From: JAPLJU01 sp964547985
GTDB taxonomy: Bacteria; Desulfobacterota; Syntrophia; Syntrophales; UBA2192
Direction: 5' to 3'
Length of the DNA stretch: 64,000 bases
NCBI GenBank assembly: GCA_964547985.1
Contig: CAZJPV010000006.1
Span: 11,951-75,950, forward strand
The notes under the pieces were generated by a model. That model did not search any database and was not told the DNA's origin. It saw only the letters and a program-made list of their open reading frames with translations. Positions within the stretch are counted from its first letter, which is position 1; each line of letters begins with the position of its first letter. This document shows, one piece after another, positions 58,116 to 64,000 of the stretch. The translations under genes and the position numbers were made by a program.

Positions 58116-59210
58116 ATGATGAAGATCACAAAAAACACTTTTATCGCTTCTTTCATCGCAGCGGCCCTGGGGCTTTTTATCCTGTCGGGGGATTTCGCGG
58201 CAGCGCAGGAAAAGCCCATGAAAGTCGCATTTATCTATGTGGGGCCTGTGGGCGATGCCGGGTGGAGCTTCGCTCATGATCAGGGCCGGATCTATCTCGA
58301 AAAGGCGCTTCCCTATGTCAGGACCAGTTTTGTGGAATCCGTGCCTGAGGGGGCGGATGCCGAGCGGGTGATGACCCAGTTTGCCCGGGATGGTTATCAG
58401 ATCATCTTCGCAACCAGTTTCGGCTACATGGATGCGGTGGTCCGGGTCTCCCAGAAATTCCCGGCCGTCCACTTCGAGCACTGTTCAGGCTATAAGACGG
58501 GACCGAACCTTGCCACGTACTTCGGCCGGATGTACGAGCCACGATATCTCACGGGTATCATGGCGGGTATGATGACGAAATCCGGATGGATCGGATATGT
58601 TGCGGCCCACCCCATTCCAGAGGTTGTTCGGGGGATCAACGCCTTCGCGCGGGGCGTTCGTTCCGTGAATCCCGCCGCCCGGGTGAAAGTTGTCTGGACG
58701 AATACCTGGTACGATCCCGCCTCGGAAAAGGAAGCGGCAAAGGCCCTGCTCGATGCGGGTTGTGACATCATCGCCCAGCATCAGGACTCGCCGGCGCCCA
58801 TGCAGGCCGCGGAGGAAAGGGGGAAATTCGCCATCAGTTACAACTCGCCCATGAGCAAATTCGCTCCGAAGGCCGTCCTCACCGGGCCCGTCTGGAACTG
58901 GGGTCCCTACTACGTGACACGAGTCAAGGCCGTCCGGGAGGGGACCTGGAAAACGGGGCAGTACTGGGGATCCCTGTCCGATGGCATTGTGGATCTGGCG
59001 CCGTTCTCAAAAGCGGTTCCGAAGAACATCGTCAATCTCGTCGAGGAGAAGAAGCGGGAGATCGTGTTGGGCAGACTCCACCCCTTCACAGGCCCCATCA
59101 AAGATCAAAAGGGGAAGTTGGTCGTTTCAGCCGGAAAGACGATGACGGATGCCGAGATGCTGTCCTTCAACTGGTTTGTCGAAGGGGTTCAAGGGACGCT
59201 CCCGCGTTAG
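58116..59210 (+). CDS. BMP-family ABC transporter substrate-binding protein
   Basis: The periplasmic binding protein (Med/BmpA type) of a nucleoside- or purine-like importer. The 364-residue protein has a signal peptide (residues 1-28) and begins MKVAFIYVGPVGDAGWSFAHDQG. The conserved later segments are IIFATSFGYMDAVVRVSQKFP, GYVAAHPIPEVVRGINAFARGV and HQDSPAPMQAAEERG. AAGGAGG fixes the start at 58116, and an ATG at 58119 is an alternative. It is the first gene of a four-gene operon with an ATPase and two permeases. The ligand cannot be read from sequence, and nucleosides are typical for the family. Confidence 0.93.
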   Translation: MMKITKNTFIASFIAAALGLFILSGDFAAAQEKPMKVAFIYVGPVGDAGWSFAHDQGRIYLEKALPYVRTSFVESVPEGADAERVMTQFARDGYQIIFATSFGYMDAVVRVSQKFPAVHFEHCSGYKTGPNLATYFGRMYEPRYLTGIMAGMMTKSGWIGYVAAHPIPEVVRGINAFARGVRSVNPAARVKVVWTNTWYDPASEKEAAKALLDAGCDIIAQHQDSPAPMQAAEERGKFAISYNSPMSKFAPKAVLTGPVWNWGPYYVTRVKAVREGTWKTGQYWGSLSDGIVDLAPFSKAVPKNIVNLVEEKKREIVLGRLHPFTGPIKDQKGKLVVSAGKTMTDAEMLSFNWFVEGVQGTLPR

Positions 59211-59266
59211 CGGATCAGGGTCCATCTCAACAATGCGGACATTCTGAACCGGAGGTTACCGGATCG

Positions 59267-60790
59267 ATGGATTCTCCGATTGTGGAGATGCGAGATATCT
59301 TGAAGCGCTTTCCCGGTGTCGTGGCCAACGACCGGGTCCACTTTGAGCTGTGTGCCGGGGAAGTCCACGCCCTTCTCGGTGAAAACGGCGCGGGCAAAAG
59401 CACGCTCATGAATATCCTCTCCGGTTTCTACAGGGCCGACGCGGGAGAGATCAGTGTCCGGGGAAAGCCCGTGAACATCCGGTCTCCCGGGAACGCCATC
59501 GCTCTGGGCATCGGCATGATTCACCAGCAGTTCAGGCTGATTCCCACCTTCACGGTAACCGAGAACATCGTGCTGGGCCTATCGAAACTGGCTTTCTCCT
59601 TGGATATACGGGCTATGGAGGCCGATGTCGGGCGGTTTTCCCGTTCCAGCGGTCTCACGATCGATCCCCGGGCCCTGATCTGGCAGCTATCCGTGGGGGA
59701 GTTGCAGCGCGTGGAGATCCTGAAAGTGCTCTACCGGGGGGTCGACATCCTGATTATGGATGAACCAACCGCCGTTCTCACGCCGCAGGAGGTTAAAGAG
59801 CTTTTTCACGTGACCCGCGCGATGGCTGAATCGGGTAAGACCGTTGTCTTCATTACCCACAGGCTGGAAGAGGTGATGGAGATTGCCGACCGGATTACGG
59901 TCCTGCGTGGGGGGAGAAATGTCGCCACCCTCCGGCGGTCCGAGACATCGATTCGCGAACTTGCCGTCATGATGGTCGGAAAGGCCCTCCCGCCCGATAC
60001 GGCCTTTCCGCCCGCCGAGGCCGGTGATATCGTCCTCGAGCTGGAAAATATCGAGGCCGGCGGCGACAGGGGCCAGAAGGCCCTCGACGGTTTAAGCCTC
60101 TCCGTCCGGGCCGGTGAGATCGTCGGGATTGCCGGTGTGGCGGGAAACGGGCAGCGCGAGCTTGCGGAGGTCATTGCCAGGTTGCGGTCCGTTTCGCGGG
60201 GAACCATCCGGGTGTGCGGTAAAGATATCACGAACCGGGAGCCCCTTTGTGCCATTGAAGCCGGTGTGAGCTACATTCCAGAAGACCGTTTCGGGACGGG
60301 GCTTGCAGGGGAGCTGAGCGTTGAGGAGAATCTGATTCTCAAGGAATACCGCCATGCGCCCCTAGGAAGAGGTTTTCTGATCGACTGGAAAAAGGCCGCG
60401 GCTCGTGCACTGGAGCTCGTTGAGCAGTTCCATGTGAAAACGCCGTCACTCGGGGCGCCCGCGAACTCCCTCTCGGGTGGCAACGCGCAGAGACTTCTTC
60501 TCGCGCGGGAGACGGCCGCTAGACCGAAGCTCATCATAGCCGCCCAGCCGTCCCGGGGCCTGGACGTGAGGGCAACCGAGGCGGTGCGCACCATCCTCGA
60601 TTCGCAGCGTAGAGTTGGTGCCGCCGTGCTTCTCATCTCGGGTGATCTCGATGAGATTATGAAACTTTCCGACAGGGTGGCCGTTATATTCGAGGGGAGG
60701 ATCATGGGTATCCGCGGACGCGATCGACTCGATATGGAAGCGATTGGCCTCATGATGGGCGGTCTTGGAGAGTCCCATGATCAGGCTTGA
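59267..60790 (+). CDS. ABC transporter ATPase with two ABC domains (BMP/sugar-nucleoside class)
   Basis: A 507-residue fused ATPase. Domain 1 has Walker A LLGENGAGKSTLMNIL, the signature LSVGELQRVEILK and Walker B ILIMDEPTAVL. Domain 2 has a degenerate nucleotide loop GIAGVAGNGQRELAEV, signature LSGGNAQRLLLA and Walker B LIIAAQPSRGLDV, where the acidic catalytic residue is replaced by Gln as in RbsA/NupA. It drives the permease pair that follows. The stop codon overlaps the start of the permease gene, so translation is coupled. Confidence 0.94.
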   Translation: MDSPIVEMRDILKRFPGVVANDRVHFELCAGEVHALLGENGAGKSTLMNILSGFYRADAGEISVRGKPVNIRSPGNAIALGIGMIHQQFRLIPTFTVTENIVLGLSKLAFSLDIRAMEADVGRFSRSSGLTIDPRALIWQLSVGELQRVEILKVLYRGVDILIMDEPTAVLTPQEVKELFHVTRAMAESGKTVVFITHRLEEVMEIADRITVLRGGRNVATLRRSETSIRELAVMMVGKALPPDTAFPPAEAGDIVLELENIEAGGDRGQKALDGLSLSVRAGEIVGIAGVAGNGQRELAEVIARLRSVSRGTIRVCGKDITNREPLCAIEAGVSYIPEDRFGTGLAGELSVEENLILKEYRHAPLGRGFLIDWKKAAARALELVEQFHVKTPSLGAPANSLSGGNAQRLLLARETAARPKLIIAAQPSRGLDVRATEAVRTILDSQRRVGAAVLLISGDLDEIMKLSDRVAVIFEGRIMGIRGRDRLDMEAIGLMMGGLGESHDQA

Positions 60791-61847
60791 AAAGCGTACA
60801 TCCACCTCTATGGCCTATCAGGTCTTTTCCCCGGTCTTTTCCATTTTGTGCGCTTTTGCGTTCGGAGCCGTGTTCCTCCGGGTCAGCGGGTTTGACCCCG
60901 TGGACGTTTACGTCCGAATGCTCACCGGAGCCTTCGGTGATCTCTATGGATGGGCGGAAACACTGGTCAAGGCGATCCCCATCATGCTCTGCGCGCTCGG
61001 AGTATCTGTTGCCTTCCGGATGCTCCTCTGGAACATCGGGGCTGAAGGTCAACTCTACATGGGCGCCTTTGGAGCCTCGTGGGTTGCCCTGTCTCTTCCT
61101 GAAGCTCCCGCTGTCATCCTTTTGCCCCTCATGGTTGCCGCGGGCATGGCGGCGGGCGCCCTGTGGGCGCTCGTCGCGGCCATTCCCCGGGCCTTCCTTC
61201 GGGTCAATGAGATCATCACGACCCTGATGCTCAATTATGTGGCCATCTACTGGGTCGAATACCTCATCTACGGACCCTTCCGGGATCCGTCGGCGTACAA
61301 CTTTCCATTGTCCGTTCCCTTTGCCGGAGCGGCCAGGCTGCCGGTCATTGGAGACACTCGAATTCACGCGGGCATCTTCTTTGCAATTCTTGCAGCGGCT
61401 TTGCTTGTCTTTGTCCTTGGAAAGACCCGGTGGGGCTACGAGATGAAGGTTCTCGGCGACAGCCCGGAGGTCGGCCGGTACGCCGGGATCAATGTGCGCC
61501 TGCACATCGTCGTGGCGCTTTGTATGAGCGGGGCGCTTGCAGGGCTTGCAGGTATGAGTGAGGTCTCCGCCATCGCGGGCAGACTCCAGCACGGGCTTTC
61601 GCCCGGTTACGGTTACACCGCGATCATCGTGGCCTGTCTCGCCAGGCTGAACCCCTGGGGAATCATCATCGTCTCGATCCTGTTCGGCGGGCTCCTCGTT
61701 GGCGGCTACTCGGCGCAGTTCATCGGCGTCCCGGCGGCCGCGGTCAATATGCTGCAGGGGGCCATGCTCTTCTTTGTCCTTGTCGCGGAGTTCCTCGGCA
61801 GGTACCGCTTGAGCCTTGGCGGGTCTGCGGTGGAGGAGGTCGGTTGA
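60777..61847 (+). CDS. BMP-type ABC transporter permease 1
   Basis: A 356-residue integral membrane protein with eight to nine helices in the BPD_transp_2 pattern. Conserved features include LLWNIGAEGQLYMGAFGASWVAL and the cytoplasmic loop RWGYEMKVLGDSPEVGRYAGI, which contacts the ATPase. GGAGAG precedes the ATG at 60777, inside the end of the ATPase gene, so the ATGATC overlap is translational coupling. The paired permease follows one base after its stop. Confidence 0.92.
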   Translation: MIRLEKRTSTSMAYQVFSPVFSILCAFAFGAVFLRVSGFDPVDVYVRMLTGAFGDLYGWAETLVKAIPIMLCALGVSVAFRMLLWNIGAEGQLYMGAFGASWVALSLPEAPAVILLPLMVAAGMAAGALWALVAAIPRAFLRVNEIITTLMLNYVAIYWVEYLIYGPFRDPSAYNFPLSVPFAGAARLPVIGDTRIHAGIFFAILAAALLVFVLGKTRWGYEMKVLGDSPEVGRYAGINVRLHIVVALCMSGALAGLAGMSEVSAIAGRLQHGLSPGYGYTAIIVACLARLNPWGIIIVSILFGGLLVGGYSAQFIGVPAAAVNMLQGAMLFFVLVAEFLGRYRLSLGGSAVEEVG

Positions 61848-61848
61848 A

Positions 61849-62775
61849 ATGGACGGTCTGATCTGGATCTCGCTTCTGTCTGCGGCCGTCAGTGCGGGCA
61901 CACCCCTTCTCCTCGCTGCCCTGGGGGAACTCCTGTGCGAGCGGGTGGGGGTCCTCAATCTCGGGGTGGAAGGCATGATGCTCGTCGGGGCTGTCTCGGG
62001 TTTCCTCACTGCCGTGGCGACGGGAAGCGTGGCGGCAGGCGTTCTGGCGGCCATCCTCGCCGGAGGTATGCTTGCGGCAGTTCATGCCTTCATCTCCGTC
62101 ACGCTCGGGGCAAACCAGATCATCAGCGGACTGGCGCTGACCCTCTTCGGGACCGGGGTCAGCAGTTATCTTGGTAAGCATGCCATCGGCGTCCCGCTTC
62201 CGGTGGCTGTTGAGGTTTTCCCAATTCCGGTGCTTTCCGCGATTCCTGTCCTGGGGGATATCCTTTTCCGGAAGGACCCGCTCGTCTACTTGAGCTACCT
62301 TCTCGTGCCGGCTCTCTGGTTCTGGATCTTCCGAACGCGTTACGGGCTCAACTTGAGGGCCGTCGGGGAGAGCCCCGATACAGCCGATACCCTGGGAATC
62401 AATGTCATCGCGACGCGCCACGCCTATGTCATTGCGGGTGGTATGCTTGCCGGCCTTGGCGGAGCCTATCTTTCCATGGTTTACACGCCCTGCTGGATCG
62501 AAAACATGACGGCGGGACGGGGCTGGATTGCCGTGGCTCTCGTCATATTTGCCGTTTGGAGCCCGCCCCGCGCTATGCTCGGTGCCTATCTCTTCGGCGG
62601 GATCGACGTACTGGGTTTCCGGATCCAGACCCTCGGCATCATGGTACCCTCTTTCTTCCTGAAGATGCTCCCGTATATCTTCACCATCGCGGTACTCGTG
62701 GTCTTCACGGCTTACACGTCACGGAGACATGCTCTCGGCCCGTCGGCGCTCGGCAAGCCCTATGAGAGGGAATGA
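61849..62775 (+). CDS. BMP-type ABC transporter permease 2
   Basis: A 308-residue integral membrane protein of the same family as the upstream permease, with which it forms the heterodimeric channel. The family motif LNLGVEGMMLVGAVSG, the coupling loop RYGLNLRAVGESPDTADTLGI and the segment GRGWIAVALVIFAVWSP are present. GGAGGAGG lies just before the ATG at 61849. The operon appears to end here. Confidence 0.92.
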   Translation: MDGLIWISLLSAAVSAGTPLLLAALGELLCERVGVLNLGVEGMMLVGAVSGFLTAVATGSVAAGVLAAILAGGMLAAVHAFISVTLGANQIISGLALTLFGTGVSSYLGKHAIGVPLPVAVEVFPIPVLSAIPVLGDILFRKDPLVYLSYLLVPALWFWIFRTRYGLNLRAVGESPDTADTLGINVIATRHAYVIAGGMLAGLGGAYLSMVYTPCWIENMTAGRGWIAVALVIFAVWSPPRAMLGAYLFGGIDVLGFRIQTLGIMVPSFFLKMLPYIFTIAVLVVFTAYTSRRHALGPSALGKPYERE

Positions 62776-62884
62776 CCGGTACCGGCCAAAGGTGATGCCC
62801 CGGCCTTTCTTCGTTGACAAGGCACGTCGACTTTTCTATTCTTGACATGGATTGGAAAGACGGATTTCGCTCGTCGGGGACACC

Positions 62885-63796
62885 ATGCAGTTCAAAGCCA
62901 TAGAAATCGAAGACTACCGGATTCTGAAGCCTTTCTTTGAAAATCAGCCTTACCGGCACAGCAACTACTCCCTTTTCTCGATCGTCGTCTGGAGTGATCA
63001 GGCCTTCAGGACAAGCTATGCCCTCAAGGCAGGAAGCGTCCTTTTCCTGAACGAGTCGGTCCTGGACCCTGAGGATCGTCACCTTTTTCTTCCTGTCTCC
63101 CCCGTAAAGAAACCCCGGCCTGCCCAGCTTCATGCACTGGCCATGGAAGCCGGAATCCAGCAATACCGGTTTGTCCCGGATGAGTATATGCGGGATCACG
63201 ACCGCGGGGAGTTGGAATCCCTTTTTACAGTCACCGAACAGCCCGAGTACGAGGACTATATCTATCTTGCCGAGGACCTGGCAAAGCTTCGGGGGAACCG
63301 TTTTGCCGGGAAGAGAAACCAGATTCACCAGTTCGCGAGAGAGCATGTCGAAACGGGCAGGGCGACGGTGGAGAAGATGACACCGGATCATCGCGGTGAC
63401 TGTCTTCGGTTCCTTGAAAAATGGTGTGAGATCCGTGATTGCGACGCCGATGAGAACTACGACCTCGCCTGTGAGAGAAAGGCCGCCGTCACGGCCCTCA
63501 AGAACATCTATCGACTTGACATGGAGGGGATGGTCATTCGTGTGGACGGGGTGGTCAGCGCCTTCGCGATCGCCTCTAAACTCAGGGATGATATCGGTGT
63601 GCTCAACTTCGAGAAGGCCTTTCCGGACATCAAGGGGTTGTATCAGTTTCTGGACCGGGAATGCGCGAGAAACCTTCTCTCGGTATACCGTTACATCAAC
63701 AAGGAAAGCGACATGGGTGTATCAAACCTGGCCCAGATGAAAAAGTCCTACCATCCCGTCATGAAGGAGAAGTGCTACCGGCTTCAGTTACGCTGA
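62885..63796 (+). CDS. DUF2156 (phosphatidylglycerol lysyltransferase C-terminal-like) protein
   Basis: A 303-residue protein with a GNAT-related acyltransferase fold, the cytoplasmic domain of MprF-type aminoacyl-lipid synthases without the membrane part. The family pattern is seen in LRGNRFAGKRNQIHQF, then LRFLEKWCEIRDC and NFEKAFPDIKGLYQFLDRECA. Free-standing DUF2156 proteins are common in anaerobes, and their acceptor is unknown. The ATG at 62885 has only GGGGAC upstream. It follows the ABC operon by 109 bases and may be separate. Confidence 0.88.
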   Translation: MQFKAIEIEDYRILKPFFENQPYRHSNYSLFSIVVWSDQAFRTSYALKAGSVLFLNESVLDPEDRHLFLPVSPVKKPRPAQLHALAMEAGIQQYRFVPDEYMRDHDRGELESLFTVTEQPEYEDYIYLAEDLAKLRGNRFAGKRNQIHQFAREHVETGRATVEKMTPDHRGDCLRFLEKWCEIRDCDADENYDLACERKAAVTALKNIYRLDMEGMVIRVDGVVSAFAIASKLRDDIGVLNFEKAFPDIKGLYQFLDRECARNLLSVYRYINKESDMGVSNLAQMKKSYHPVMKEKCYRLQLR

Positions 63797-64000
63797 GGCA
63801 ATAGGGTATCGGGTTTAGGGTGACGGGTTCCGGTCACGGGCCGCAGGCCCGCTTAAATTTTGAATTTTGAGTTTTGAATTATGAATTAATTCGTCTTTCT
63901 AACGACGGGCCATTCATCAGTATCTTTTATGCTCACAACACACAACTCACAACTTTTTTTGATGGCCAATCACAACTCAGTCAATACTTATCAATGATTC
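63797..64000. repeat. right-end spacer with short degenerate repeats
   Basis: GGGTATCGGG, GGGTTTAGGG and related units are followed by AT-rich TTTTGAATTTTGAGTTTTGAATTATGAATT (units of about 10). Further right CACAACACACAACTCACAAC repeats the word CACAACTCAC. Such filler is seen in several Desulfobacterota genomes. No gene is present. Confidence 0.5.

Noticed and set aside
60750..62054. 434-codon open frame on the minus strand opposite the ABC permeases
   Set aside because: Arginine/histidine-rich shadow of two recognised membrane-protein genes.
1..64000. tRNA, rRNA, CRISPR array, transposase or phage genes
   Set aside because: I searched by eye for T-loop motifs, direct repeat-spacer arrays and transposase motifs and saw none. 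Short or degenerate cases could be missed.

Overview
The window reads as a chromosomal stretch of a GC-rich, Gram-negative anaerobe of the old Deltaproteobacteria (Desulfobacterota). A syntroph-like lineage such as Syntrophales or Syntrophobacterales is my best guess. That rests on gene content: a fatty-acid beta-oxidation operon, a TRAP-transporter binding protein, a CaiB-type CoA-transferase, many Pal/OmpA-type lipoproteins, a c-di-GMP-I riboswitch and a sigma-70 of the RpoD type. No rRNA, tRNA, CRISPR array, transposase or phage gene was seen. This looks like ordinary chromosome rather than a mobile island.

Layout. 0-5 kb: TRAP solute-binding protein, an orphan type IV pilin-like protein, a SnoaL-like protein, a lipoprotein joining a von Willebrand A domain to an OmpA domain, and another lipoprotein. 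5.2-12.2 kb: a same-strand beta-oxidation operon (thiolase, hydratase/dehydrogenase, acyl-CoA synthetase, and an acyl-CoA dehydrogenase fused to an SCP2 domain). 12-21 kb: DUF3108 protein, hybrid histidine kinase, a conserved unknown protein, a Rossmann-fold dehydrogenase, and a leftward pair encoding a long coiled-coil membrane protein and a BON-OmpA protein. The signal peptide of the BON-OmpA protein is cut by an in-frame TGA. 21-29 kb: alpha/beta hydrolase, lipid kinase, GYD protein, nitroreductase, RpoD-type sigma factor, PolX, DUF4197 protein, ketopantoate reductase. 29-43 kb: mostly small or poorly known genes, with a MaoC hydratase, esterase, methyltransferase, DUF697 protein, flavodoxin, SagB-type oxidoreductase, BASS-type transporter, cysteine hydrolase and HtrA-like protease. 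43-54 kb: envelope genes (decapeptide-repeat protein, Lpp-like lipoprotein, L,D-transpeptidase, beta-barrel, LytR_C lipoprotein), RmuC, the PpsR-type kinase/pyrophosphorylase and a c-di-GMP riboswitch ahead of a small membrane protein. 54-64 kb: Nudix-RsbRD fusion, methyltransferase, Cys-rich protein, CaiB-type CoA-transferase, and a complete BMP-type ABC importer operon followed by a DUF2156 gene.

How the genes work together. The 5-12 kb operon can run a full beta-oxidation cycle from free fatty acid to acetyl-CoA. The MaoC hydratase, CoA-transferase and DUF3108/envelope genes are compatible with a lipid-centred metabolism. The 58-63 kb operon imports a nucleoside- or purine-like solute.

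The most interesting signals are these. (1) Two paralogous 69-residue proteins share nine cysteines in identical spacing, and each lies just upstream of a SAM-methyltransferase gene. (2) The c-di-GMP riboswitch controls an unknown small membrane protein. (3) Two envelope genes have damaged or non-canonical starts of their signal peptides. (4) A LOG-family gene remnant is fused against the end of a SagB-type gene. (5) Several domain fusions and repeat proteins are unusual. (6) Several very small genes have good ribosome sites.
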